DNA from: Chitinophagaceae bacterium
Lineage (GTDB): Bacteria > Bacteroidota > Bacteroidia > Chitinophagales > Chitinophagaceae
NCBI GenBank assembly: GCA_025362915.1
Contig: JANYEU010000308.1
Span: forward strand, 1 to 10,585
DNA length: 10,585 nucleotides
Reading direction: 5' to 3'
Position numbers and translations under genes: made by a program. Shown one piece after another: positions 1 to 7,819 of the stretch. Below the pieces are notes generated by a model, which saw only the letters and a list, made by a program, of their open reading frames with translations, had not been told where the DNA came from and did not search any database. Position 1 is the first letter of the stretch. Each line of letters opens with the position of its first letter.

Positions 1-992
1 ACTAAATACACAAACATGATGAACGCCCCCCCCAAAAGCCCGTACTCCTCAATGATAATGGCGTATATAAAATCGGAATAACAGTGCGGCAAAAAGTTCC
101 GCTGCCTGCTATTTCCTGGTCCAAGCCCAACCAAAATTCCACCGTTGGCGATAGCTATTTTAGATTGCTGTACCTGATAAGGCACGTCCTCGTTATTTGC
201 ATAAACGAAATCTTGAACCCGCTTAATCCATGTAGAAGCCCTTACCATCAATCCACCTTTCTTTTCCTCCTTGGTGTCTTCTTTTACCAACTCGGTATCT
301 GGCTTATTTTTATGTGTTAATACAGCAACTGAAATCAATAATCCTATCGGTATTGCCGCTACCAATATTGCCAGCATGATGTGTTTTAAACTAATCCTCC
401 CAATAAACATCAGCAACAAAGAAGTGGCTCCTGTAAGCAATGCTGTAGATAAATTTGCAGGCGCGATAAGCACACAAACAATCGCTACCGGTATTATTAC
501 GGGTAAAAATCCTTGTTTAAAATCCTTTATCACCTCTTGCTTTTTACTCATTACCCTCGAGATGTACATGAATAATGCAAGTCTGGCATAATCACTTGTT
601 TGAATCGTTAGGTTGATGATTGGCACTTTTATCCATCTACTTCCTTCATTTATCTTAGCTCCAAAAAACAAAGTGTATATCAGGAAAGGGATGGCCGTAA
701 GGAATAAAACCCAAGCTATCCGGCTAAAAAGACTGTAGTTAACCCTATGTAGAAAGTATATTATCAGCAGTCCCACCATCATAAACGCAAGCTGCTTGAA
801 AAGATATATCTCGTTATTTCCTTTATTCATTTTGTAGGCAAGCGAACCAGTAGCACTATACACCACCAACACCGAAATAAGCGCAAGCAACACCACAATA
901 CCCCAGATAAACTTATCTCCACGCGTCCGCAGAGCCAGTTGGCTACGCATTCCTTGTATTGAAGGCATCTGTGCGAATAAAGTATCGTTCAT
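1..992 (-). CDS. ftsW: FtsW, septal peptidoglycan polymerase (lipid II glycosyltransferase), C-terminus outside the window
   Basis: SEDS-family membrane protein that polymerises lipid II into glycan strands at the septum together with the FtsI-type transpeptidase. The visible 330 codons start at ATG 992, and an in-frame TGA lies upstream. The protein has a short cytoplasmic N-terminus and then repeated hydrophobic segments (about 28-48, 65-82, 92-110, 163-178, 180-198, 204-226). The family signature is present: GSRWI (117-121), QTSDYARL (131-138, in place of the common QPSE..K) and, near the cut end, GLGPGNSRQRNFLP followed by YSDFIYAIIIEEYG. Asp307 in that last stretch corresponds to the invariant putative catalytic aspartate. 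A Lys/Glu-rich loop (227-247) precedes the conserved extracytoplasmic region. The last helices are missing only because of the window edge. It follows murD by 58 nt and is the last visible cluster gene. RodA is the alternative, but the dcw context favours FtsW. Confidence 0.95.
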   Translation of the reverse strand, partial: MNDTLFAQMPSIQGMRSQLALRTRGDKFIWGIVVLLALISVLVVYSATGSLAYKMNKGNNEIYLFKQLAFMMVGLLIIYFLHRVNYSLFSRIAWVLFLTAIPFLIYTLFFGAKINEGSRWIKVPIINLTIQTSDYARLALFMYISRVMSKKQEVIKDFKQGFLPVIIPVAIVCVLIAPANLSTALLTGATSLLLMFIGRISLKHIMLAILVAAIPIGLLISVAVLTHKNKPDTELVKEDTKEEKKGGLMVRASTWIKRVQDFVYANNEDVPYQVQQSKIAIANGGILVGLGPGNSRQRNFLPHCYSDFIYAIIIEEYGLLGGAFIMFVYL

Positions 993-1029
993 AAATTTAT
1001 TATTGATGAATGTTCAGCAATTTTCAAGT

Positions 1030-1050
1030 ACTCCTTTAGGGGCGGAGGGG
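1030..1050. repeat. G/C-rich spacer motif between murD and ftsW
   Basis: The 58-nt murD-ftsW spacer begins, directly after the murD stop, with a G-rich 21-nt block that contrasts with the AT-rich DNA around it. It can pair as a short hairpin, CTCC (1031-1034) with GGAG (1044-1047). On the transcribed strand it contains AAAGGAG, but about 40 nt upstream of the ftsW ATG, too far to be its ribosome binding site. It resembles G-rich motifs I associate with intergenic spacers of Bacteroidota genomes. That is recollection, not a search result. Confidence 0.3.
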
Positions 1051-2427
1051 TTATAGTTCCCTAACCGCTTCCTTAAACAACTTCCCTCTTTGTTCATAAT
1101 TCTTAAACAAATCAAAACTTGCACACGCCGGGCTAAGCAAAACAACGTCTCCCTTAGTTGCCATTCTAAAGCAGGTTTTCACACAGGTTTCCATATCGCT
1201 TGTTTCCCTTATTGCCGGAACCATGTTCTTAAAATGATTCACAATCTTGCTGCTATCCTTACCCAAACACACTATTGCCTTCACTTTTTCCTTCACCAAA
1301 TCGTCAAGAATGCTATAGTCGTTACCCTTGTCCTGACCGCCAAGAATAAGTACCACTTGCCGCTCAATGTTTTCCAAGGCATACCACGTACTGTTTACGT
1401 TGGTGGCTTTGCTATCGTTTATAAACTCCACGCCACGCACTTTTGCCACGTGTTCTGCACGGTGTTCCAAACCTTGGAAATCGCCTACCGATTCCCTAAT
1501 CATTTCCTTTCGGATGCCGATGGTACATGCTGCTATTCCTGCTGCCATGGTGTTATAAACGTTGTGTTTTCCTTTAATGGCGAAGTCATAAATACTCATG
1601 CTTACGCGTTCCTCTTGTATGCGGAGCAGTACTTGATCGCCCTTAAGTTGTCCGCCTTTTTTTACTTCATGCTTCATTGAGAATGGGAGGTTGTTTGTAT
1701 TTGTCGTTAGTATATTAAGTTTGTTTGTTATTACTTCATCATCATCACAGTAAATAAAATAATCTTCTTTCTGCTGATTTTCGATTATCCTAAACTTACT
1801 GTTTATATAATTTTCGAACTTATAATCGTATCGGTCTAGATGATCTTCTGTGATGTTTAATAAAACCGCCACATCGGGTCTGAACGTCTCTATATCATCC
1901 AATTGAAAAGAACTAATTTCTGCCACATAAAGCGGCTTCGGATCTTCTGCCACCTGCTTTGCAAACGAGTAACCAATGTTTCCTACCAATGCACAATCCA
2001 GTCCTGCCTTTTTACAGATATGATAGATCAAACTGGTGGTGGTACTCTTTCCATTACTGCCCGTTATCGCTATTATTTTAGCATCGCCCTTAAACCGATA
2101 CGCCAATTCTATCTCTCCAATCACCTTTATCCCCTTTGCCCTAATCTTCTTTACCAGTTCATTCTTTTCTGGAATGCCTGGACTTTTTATGATTTCATCG
2201 GCCGATAAAATTCTCTCTTCTGTATGTCCTCCTTCCTCAAAATCAATCCCGTTAGCAATCAATTCCTGTTTATATCCCTCCTTTAAAAGACCTCCATCGC
2301 TCAAAAAAACATCGTAACCATTCTTCTTTCCCAGTATAGCCGCGCCTACACCGCTTTCTCCTCCGCCAAGCACAACCATCCGGTGAGTACCCACATCTTT
2401 CTCGTCTAGTATTTTCTTCTCTTCCAT
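1051..2427 (-). CDS. murD: MurD, UDP-N-acetylmuramoyl-L-alanine--D-glutamate ligase
   Basis: Cytoplasmic ATP-dependent ligase that adds D-glutamate to UDP-MurNAc-L-Ala, the second residue of the peptide stem. The 458 residues show the normal three Mur ligase domains. The N-terminal Rossmann-like UDP-binding part has VVLGGGESGVG (18-28) and SPGIP (82-86). The central ATPase domain has the P-loop GSNGKST (123-129), NITEDHLDR (191-199) and Lys211, the likely carbamylated lysine. The C-terminal domain has EHRAEHV (321-327), DSKATN (338-343) and the ending LSPACASFDLF...EQRGKLF. The start at ATG 2427 is preceded by an A-rich run. Met17 (2379) lies just before the conserved VVLGGGESG, so the first 16 residues may be an over-extension. 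It is separated from upstream mraY by a 278-nt repeat-bearing spacer and from ftsW by 58 nt. Confidence 0.97.
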   Translation of the reverse strand: MEEKKILDEKDVGTHRMVVLGGGESGVGAAILGKKNGYDVFLSDGGLLKEGYKQELIANGIDFEEGGHTEERILSADEIIKSPGIPEKNELVKKIRAKGIKVIGEIELAYRFKGDAKIIAITGSNGKSTTTSLIYHICKKAGLDCALVGNIGYSFAKQVAEDPKPLYVAEISSFQLDDIETFRPDVAVLLNITEDHLDRYDYKFENYINSKFRIIENQQKEDYFIYCDDDEVITNKLNILTTNTNNLPFSMKHEVKKGGQLKGDQVLLRIQEERVSMSIYDFAIKGKHNVYNTMAAGIAACTIGIRKEMIRESVGDFQGLEHRAEHVAKVRGVEFINDSKATNVNSTWYALENIERQVVLILGGQDKGNDYSILDDLVKEKVKAIVCLGKDSSKIVNHFKNMVPAIRETSDMETCVKTCFRMATKGDVVLLSPACASFDLFKNYEQRGKLFKEAVREL

Positions 2428-2507
2428 TTATCTTTTTTTTGCTGCTCCCTTCGGTCGGAATACGCTTGTTTTATACTTTCAATCCAGCTATTCCCTTATT
2501 CAAACCC

Positions 2508-2696
2508 CATTTTCCTTGTGATTAAATCCATTTTAATGATGATTAAAATCGTTTTCCTTATCATTAAAACCGTTTTCCTTGTCATTAAAATGATTTTCCT
2601 TATCATTAAATTCATTTTAATCATCATTAAATTGATTTTCCTTGTGATTAAAACCATTTTAATCATCATTAAAATCGTTTTCCTTATCATTAAAAT
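2508..2696. repeat. Nine-copy 21-bp tandem repeat in the mraY-murD spacer
   Basis: Nine head-to-tail units of exactly 21 bp, starting at 2508, 2529, 2550, 2571, 2592, 2613, 2634, 2655 and 2676. Two unit types occur in the order A-B-A-A-A-B-A-B-A. Type A reads roughly CGTTTTCCTTATCATTAAAA and type B has TTTTAATCATCATTAAA in its middle. Type B units are inverted repeats; in the unit at 2655, ATTTTAAT and ATTAAAAT flank a 4-nt loop. The period is a multiple of three, so both strands stay open and would give lysine/isoleucine-rich seven-residue repeats, but nothing supports translation. The array fills most of the 278-nt gap. The remaining 80 nt on the murD side (2428-2507) holds no gene. Such arrays usually vary in copy number between strains. 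Confidence 0.93.
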
Positions 2697-2705
2697 GCCC
2701 TTCTG

Positions 2706-4019
2706 CTACCTAATCTTCAGCGTAATAATGGATAAAACCACACATATCAACGTTACAATCCAGAACCTTACCGCTATCTTACTCTCATGAAATCCTTTTT
2801 TCTGATAGTGATGGTGCAATGGGCTCATCAAGAAAACCCTTCGTCCCTCACCATACTTTTTCTTGGTGTATTTAAAATAACTGACCTGAATGATGACGCT
2901 TAAATTCTCTACCAAAAAGATGCAGCAAAAGATGGGTATCAATAATTCTTTCCGGATAATGATGGCTAATGAGGCAATGATGCCGCCCAAGGCCAGACTG
3001 CCCGTATCTCCCATGAAAACCTGCGCCGGAAAGGAATTGTACCACAAAAATCCGATGCACGCCCCCACAAAAGCCGCGACAAAAATGCTTAGTTCAGCCG
3101 AGTTGGGGATGTACATGATGTTCAGGTAATCGGCAAAACGGATGTTGCTGCTTACGTAAACAAACACGCCCAAACAAATACCTATCAGCGCACTTACGCC
3201 TGCCGCCAACCCATCTAAACCGTCCGTTAAATTGGCGCCATTAGATACCGCCGTGATGATAAACGTGACCGCCAAAATATAAATAAGCCAAGTGAATTTC
3301 TCGGCACCAGGCCCTATCCAACTAATTAGTTTGCTATAATTGAATTCATGGTTTTTTACAAAAGGGATGGTGGTAATAGGCGTTTGCACCCTGGCAAAGT
3401 GATGCGCCTTGCCATCGTAAATGCGGATGGTATCGCCAATGAGCTTTTCTCCTTTTTGAATGACTGAATCTGCAATAACATGCTGTGGCGAATAGATTTC
3501 ACGCTGCACTTCCACACTTTTAGCAAAATAGAGCGTACTGCCAATGATGATTCCTAACCCTATCTGACCAATTATTTTAAAGTTTCCTGCCAAGCCATCG
3601 CTATCTTTCTTCTTGTAAGATCCGCCACTTGCCAATGCTTTCTTCTTGGCTGAAATCTTTAGATAATCATCAATAAAACCAATCACCCCAAGCCAAACAG
3701 TGGTTAAAATCATGAGGCGGATGTAGGTTTTGTGTAGGTTAGCAAACAACAATGTGGGGATTAAAATACCCATCAAAATAATGATGCCGCCCATTGTTGG
3801 TGTTCCTTTTTTAGCATGTTCACCTGCCAAGCCAAGCTCACGCACGCTTTCTCCTATCTGTTTTTTTTGCAGGAAAAGAATTACCTTTTTTCCAAAAACC
3901 GTGGTGATAATCAGCGAAAAAACAATAGCCAACGCCGCCCTGAACGTGATATATTGAAATACCCCGAACCCCGAAATGTGGAACTCTTGTTTTAACCAGA
4001 TAAAAAAGTAATACAGCAT
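2706..4019 (-). CDS. mraY: MraY, phospho-MurNAc-pentapeptide transferase
   Basis: Polytopic inner-membrane enzyme that transfers phospho-MurNAc-pentapeptide from UDP to undecaprenyl phosphate, giving lipid I. The 437 residues contain every family landmark: GTPTMGG (72-78), the Mg-binding aspartate pair in FIDDYLK (Asp117/Asp118), NGANLTDGLDGLAAG (260-274) with the third catalytic aspartate Asp266, FMGDTGSLALGG (335-346) and the triple-histidine motif PLHHHYQKKGFHE (400-412). Compared with the roughly 320-360 residues usual in Proteobacteria and Firmicutes, it carries an extra hydrophilic loop at about 168-240, between the first active-site helices and NGANL. I regard such an enlarged loop as usual in Bacteroidota. 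The start at ATG 4019 gives a short N-terminal segment before the first membrane helix. Both flanking spacers are long and repeat-bearing, unlike the rest of the cluster. Confidence 0.98.
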   Translation of the reverse strand: MLYYFFIWLKQEFHISGFGVFQYITFRAALAIVFSLIITTVFGKKVILFLQKKQIGESVRELGLAGEHAKKGTPTMGGIIILMGILIPTLLFANLHKTYIRLMILTTVWLGVIGFIDDYLKISAKKKALASGGSYKKKDSDGLAGNFKIIGQIGLGIIIGSTLYFAKSVEVQREIYSPQHVIADSVIQKGEKLIGDTIRIYDGKAHHFARVQTPITTIPFVKNHEFNYSKLISWIGPGAEKFTWLIYILAVTFIITAVSNGANLTDGLDGLAAGVSALIGICLGVFVYVSSNIRFADYLNIMYIPNSAELSIFVAAFVGACIGFLWYNSFPAQVFMGDTGSLALGGIIASLAIIIRKELLIPIFCCIFLVENLSVIIQVSYFKYTKKKYGEGRRVFLMSPLHHHYQKKGFHESKIAVRFWIVTLICVVLSIITLKIR

Positions 4020-4037
4020 CCTTTTGTGTTTTATTCC

Positions 4038-4190
4038 TTTGGTTTACCGTTAACCGATTGCCGTTAACAGCATCCCACTCATTTTTTAATTGTTCCTATT
4101 TATTCTATTCCTTGCCTCTTAACACCTAAAAGTTACTTTTAAATAATCTCCCGCCATCGGTTAACGGTTATCGGTTAACGGTTAACCAAA
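4038..4190. repeat. 153-bp inverted-repeat element between murE and mraY (MITE-like or large hairpin)
   Basis: The arms 4038-4068 and 4160-4190 are inverted complements over 31 nt with three mismatches, and they enclose a 91-nt AT-rich centre. Each arm is built from repeated GTTAAC-type words (CCGTTAACCGAT, then CCGTTAAC), so the arms also contain small palindromes of their own. The centre holds a second palindrome, AAAAGTTACTTTT (4128-4140). The right arm ends 3 nt before the murE stop codon and the left arm lies 18 nt upstream of the mraY start, so the element fills the 174-nt spacer. In RNA it would fold into a long stem. No open frame of note and no clear target-site duplication are visible. 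It could be a small non-autonomous mobile element, a structured intercistronic RNA or an interspersed palindrome family. Confidence 0.8.
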
Positions 4191-4193
4191 AAC

Positions 4194-5657
4194 TCATTTG
4201 TCTAATAGCTCAAAAACCTGCCGCAACACTTCCTTGTCATCAAAAGGATATTTTGTACCATGTATATCCTGATATTTCTCATGGCCTTTTCCTGCCACCA
4301 AGATGATATCATCATCTTTTGCCAAGCTTACCGCCGTTTTAATGGCCTCTTTTCTATCGGCAATGGAGATGTATTTTCTTTTAGCAGCACTATCCAAACC
4401 CATTTCCATGTCTCTTAAAATATCTGCAATCTCTTCGCTTCTTGGATTATCGCTGGTAAGGATAACCTTGTCGCTTAGGTTGCAGGCAGTCTGCGCCATA
4501 ATGGGTCTTTTGGTTTTATCCCTATCGCCACCGCAGCCTACCACGGTAATAACCTGCTCGTATCCCTTCTTCAATTTCTTGATGGTACTCAACACATTCT
4601 CCAAAGCATCAGGGGTGTGGGCATAATCTATAATGCCAATTATTCTTGATTTACTTATCACATAATCGAAACGACCCTCGGCACCTGTAAGCATACTCAA
4701 GGCAGTCAATACCTGAAATTTATCTTCCTCCAAACAAATGGCCGCACCATAAACTGCCAACAGATTATAGGCATTAAATTCTCCAATCAACCTAAAATGA
4801 ACCTCTATCTCATTTACCAACATCTGCAAGCCTGTGAGGGCATTGTCAAGGATTTTACCTTTAAAGTCGGCCATTGTACGCAGGCTATAGGTGTATTTTT
4901 TAGCGTGTGTATTCTGCAACATCACCATACCGCGCTTATCATCCGAGTTGGTGATGGCAAAAGCCGTGGAAGGCAAATCGTCAAAGAATTTCTTCTTCAC
5001 CTTGATGTATTCATCAAAGGTTTTATGATAATCCAAATGATCGTGTGTGATATTGCTAAACAAACCACCTGCAAACTGCAAACCTGCAATCCTGTTTTGA
5101 TGGATGGCGTGACTGCTACATTCCATAAAAACGTACGTACAATCCTTTTCAACCATCAAACTCAAAAGCTCATTCAAACTAACAGCATCAGGCGTGGTAT
5201 GCGTGGCAGGAATCATTTCCTTTCCAATGATATTCTGGATAGTACTAACCAAACCACAGATATAACCCAACCTGGTAAAGAGTTTATATAAAACTGTAGC
5301 GATGGTTGTCTTGCCATTGGTACCCGTAACCCCAACCAATTTTACCTTTCTGGAAGGTTCACCATAAAACTGATGCGCCATCAAGGCAACAGCCTCACTA
5401 GAATCTTTTACCTCTATATAAGTAATGCCTTCTGTTCTTTCAACAGGAATTACTTCACAAACAATAGCAACCGCACCAGATTCTATGGCTTGATTGAGGA
5501 ATAAATGTCCATCACTATGCACCCCTTTTATGGCCACAAACACACTACCGCCAACTACCTTTCGGCTATCGATAGCGATGGATGTTACCAATACATTGGT
5601 ATTGCCAATCACTTGTTTCAAGCGCACCTTGTATAATATGTCCTGTAGTGTTTGCAT
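4194..5657 (-). CDS. murE: MurE, UDP-MurNAc-L-Ala-D-Glu:meso-diaminopimelate ligase
   Basis: Cytoplasmic Mur ligase that adds the third peptide-stem residue. At 487 residues it has normal length. The N-terminal domain has DSRKV (30-34) and GxxFVAIKG-type residues (36-45). The P-loop is GVTGTNGKTT (109-118), followed by ATHTTPDA (151-158), ECSSHAI (179-185) and NITHDHLDYH (202-211). Lys221 is the likely carbamylated lysine. The C-terminal domain has GAEGRFD (325-331), DYAHTPDAL (344-352), GCGGDRDKTKRP (374-385) and AGKGHEKYQ (455-463). DNPR at 403-406 is the motif that marks meso-diaminopimelate rather than lysine specificity, so the peptidoglycan is predicted to be DAP type. The residue after DNPRSEE is Ile, where Pro is common. 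The ATG at 5657 starts 1 nt after the ftsI stop, so the two genes are probably translationally coupled. Confidence 0.97.
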   Translation of the reverse strand: MQTLQDILYKVRLKQVIGNTNVLVTSIAIDSRKVVGGSVFVAIKGVHSDGHLFLNQAIESGAVAIVCEVIPVERTEGITYIEVKDSSEAVALMAHQFYGEPSRKVKLVGVTGTNGKTTIATVLYKLFTRLGYICGLVSTIQNIIGKEMIPATHTTPDAVSLNELLSLMVEKDCTYVFMECSSHAIHQNRIAGLQFAGGLFSNITHDHLDYHKTFDEYIKVKKKFFDDLPSTAFAITNSDDKRGMVMLQNTHAKKYTYSLRTMADFKGKILDNALTGLQMLVNEIEVHFRLIGEFNAYNLLAVYGAAICLEEDKFQVLTALSMLTGAEGRFDYVISKSRIIGIIDYAHTPDALENVLSTIKKLKKGYEQVITVVGCGGDRDKTKRPIMAQTACNLSDKVILTSDNPRSEEIADILRDMEMGLDSAAKRKYISIADRKEAIKTAVSLAKDDDIILVAGKGHEKYQDIHGTKYPFDDKEVLRQVFELLDK

Positions 5658-5658
5658 A

Positions 5659-7764
5659 TTAGTTCAGTTCGATATTTAGTAATTGTCCATGTGCAACTGC
5701 CTTTCCTTCAGATATTGACTGGTTCATTACCCGTCCTTTCCCTTTTACATTTACCTTCAGTCCCATACCCTCACACAAAACCACCGCATCTTTTAGTCCC
5801 AGTCCTTTTAAAGAAGGCATATAATTATTCGCAAACATCTTTTCTGTAAACGAAGTATTAAATCGAGTTCCACTCATGCTGACCAACTCCTCCACGTTCT
5901 TTCCATCATCCCTATAAGGAACTTTTACAGCATTCAGTACCTGAGCCAAATCTTGTTTCAGCCCGGCATATTGAAAGCTGCTACTATCATTTTTTACAAT
6001 AGGGGGCGCATAATTAACCTGACGAACATAAGTGGTATAAAGCCTATCAGAAATTTCTTTAAACACAGGTCCAGCAACCCTTGCACCATAAAATTCAACG
6101 GCATGAGGCTTATTTTTTATCACTACCACGCATGTATATTGTGGATTCTCGGCAGGGAAATAACCCGCAAAAGAGCTTTGATAAATCATGTCCTCATATC
6201 CCTTGCTACCATTGGCAACCAAGGCAGTACCTGTTTTGCCAGCAACCTTATAGGTAGAATTCTTAAACAATTCCGCAGCGGTTCCCTCTATGCAAACACC
6301 TTCCAGGCAGGTATGTAGCTGACTTATTGTTTCATCGCTGCATAATTTATCAACTGTTACATAAGGAGTACGTTCATCAATCACCTCACCTTCATCTTTA
6401 ACCGAGCTCAATAAATAAGGGCGCATCATTTTGCCATTGTTGGCAACGGCATTATACAAGGTGGCAGTTTGCAAAGGCGTAACTTCTATATTATACCCAA
6501 AAGCCATCCAAGGTAAACTGTTGGCATTCCAAAATTTACTTCCCGGTTTATGGATGATGGAACCACGTTCGCCAGTAATATCTATACCAGTAAGGGTATC
6601 CAATTTCATTTCATGCAAGTGATTAATGAATTGATTTGGATTTCTTGCATATCCTGCGTAAGCCATTTTGGCCAAACCAACATTGCTGCTCAACTCAAAA
6701 GCTTGCTTGGCAGTTACTAGCATCCTGCCGTGTTTTTCAGAGTCATATACGGTTTGACCATTTATCTGCCAAACACCGCCATTCAAATTAACCTGACTTT
6801 CCAGATTAATTTTCTTATCCTCTAGCAAACTCATCATGGTAGCCAACTTAAAGGTAGAACCAGGCTCAGAAGGACTGATGGCATAGTTGAAATCCTCGGC
6901 ATAATTACCGTCATTGCGTCTGCCTAGATTGGCCATTGCCTTTATTTTTCCTGTCTTTGTCTCTATCACAATGGCACAACCATGCTCCGCCTCGTTTTTA
7001 ATCATCATCTTAAGCAAGGCATTCTCGGCTACCTCCTGAATAAAAACATCGAGTGTAGTTACAATGTCTTTTCCATTTTCAGGCTCTATCTGATAATCTT
7101 CTACCGGCACACTTACGCCCCCAGCTATATATCTAACCAATCTTCTACCACTAACTCCCTTAAGCAATGTATCATAAGTACGTTCCAATCCCACTTTAGA
7201 AGAATCCCTATCCAAACCGATGGTTCTATAAGCAAACATCTTATATGGATTTAGGCGTATTGTTTTTAAACTGGCAATAAATCCACTTTTATTTCTACCC
7301 AATCGTACCAAAGGAAATGTTTTCATTTCTTGATATTGACGATAGGAGATATTCTTTTTTAATAAGAAATACCTATCCTTTGTCTTGTACCCATGAAGCA
7401 ACATTCTTTTATATTCCCCTTCGGAATTGTCTTTAAATAAATCGGATAAACGATAACTCAAACTATCAAGGTTATCCCGAAACCTAACACCACTCTTTTC
7501 ACGCAATCCGTCAGCAGCAAAGTCTATATAAACATCAAACTGTGGGATACTTGTACTGAGCATTTTACCATCTTCACTATAGATAGTACCTCTTTCAGGA
7601 TCAACTTCTTCAATCCTTTGGTGGAGACTATCACTCATGCTTCTCCAATAATGCCCTTGAAACTGTTGAATATAAATGGCCTTGCCAAATATGAAAAGAC
7701 ATATTCCTACAATAAAAATGTAGCTGAGATAAACCCTCCATAATATGTCTTTCTTTACTTCCAC
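5659..7764 (-). CDS. ftsI: FtsI/PBP3-type division transpeptidase with PASTA-like domain
   Basis: Class B penicillin-binding protein that cross-links septal peptidoglycan, acting in the periplasm with FtsW. The 701 residues give a short cytoplasmic tail, one membrane anchor (about 12-33), and a dimerisation/pedestal domain with the RGTIYSEDGKMLS motif (58-70). The transpeptidase domain has catalytic Ser303 in STFK, SSN (359-361) and KTGTA (510-514). After a linker (about 580-640), residues about 650-701 look like a single PASTA repeat. The start is GTG at 7762-7764. An in-frame TAA lies 18 nt upstream, no ATG lies between, and the next Met would remove the anchor. AAAGGA abuts the GTG directly, which is too close for an ideal ribosome binding site. 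It stops 1 nt before murE starts. Confidence 0.96.
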   Translation of the reverse strand: MEVKKDILWRVYLSYIFIVGICLFIFGKAIYIQQFQGHYWRSMSDSLHQRIEEVDPERGTIYSEDGKMLSTSIPQFDVYIDFAADGLREKSGVRFRDNLDSLSYRLSDLFKDNSEGEYKRMLLHGYKTKDRYFLLKKNISYRQYQEMKTFPLVRLGRNKSGFIASLKTIRLNPYKMFAYRTIGLDRDSSKVGLERTYDTLLKGVSGRRLVRYIAGGVSVPVEDYQIEPENGKDIVTTLDVFIQEVAENALLKMMIKNEAEHGCAIVIETKTGKIKAMANLGRRNDGNYAEDFNYAISPSEPGSTFKLATMMSLLEDKKINLESQVNLNGGVWQINGQTVYDSEKHGRMLVTAKQAFELSSNVGLAKMAYAGYARNPNQFINHLHEMKLDTLTGIDITGERGSIIHKPGSKFWNANSLPWMAFGYNIEVTPLQTATLYNAVANNGKMMRPYLLSSVKDEGEVIDERTPYVTVDKLCSDETISQLHTCLEGVCIEGTAAELFKNSTYKVAGKTGTALVANGSKGYEDMIYQSSFAGYFPAENPQYTCVVVIKNKPHAVEFYGARVAGPVFKEISDRLYTTYVRQVNYAPPIVKNDSSSFQYAGLKQDLAQVLNAVKVPYRDDGKNVEELVSMSGTRFNTSFTEKMFANNYMPSLKGLGLKDAVVLCEGMGLKVNVKGKGRVMNQSISEGKAVAHGQLLNIELN

Positions 7765-7770
7765 TCCTTT

Positions 7771-7802
7771 AGTTATGAATTATGAGTTATGAAATATGAG
7801 TT
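7771..7802. repeat. 14-bp direct repeat in the ftsL-ftsI spacer
   Basis: Two adjacent copies of AGTTATGAAWTATG (7771-7784 and 7785-7798) plus the first four bases of a third copy fill most of the 55-nt gap between ftsL and ftsI. A 15-nt inverted match, TCATAATTCATAACT, lies at 8218-8232, upstream of ftsL. The copies therefore bracket the ftsL gene and could pair in the transcript. Confidence 0.8.
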
Positions 7803-7819
7803 CCTTTATTTACAACGTA

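Noticed and set aside
26..33. Run of eight C (eight G in ftsW) as a possible phase-variation tract
   Set aside because: It encodes conserved Gly residues of the family motif, and ftsW is expected to be essential, so on/off switching is unlikely.
1090..1680. 196-residue plus-strand frame opposite murD
   Set aside because: It is a shadow of the conserved murD frame with no recognisable domain. The same holds for the plus-strand frames opposite ftsW, mraY, murE, ftsI, rsmH and mraZ.
2496..2790. Open frames on both strands across the 21-bp repeats, giving Lys/Ile/Met-rich heptad peptides
   Set aside because: They arise because the repeat period is a multiple of three and lacks stops. There is no start context or non-repeat domain, and both strands are equally open.
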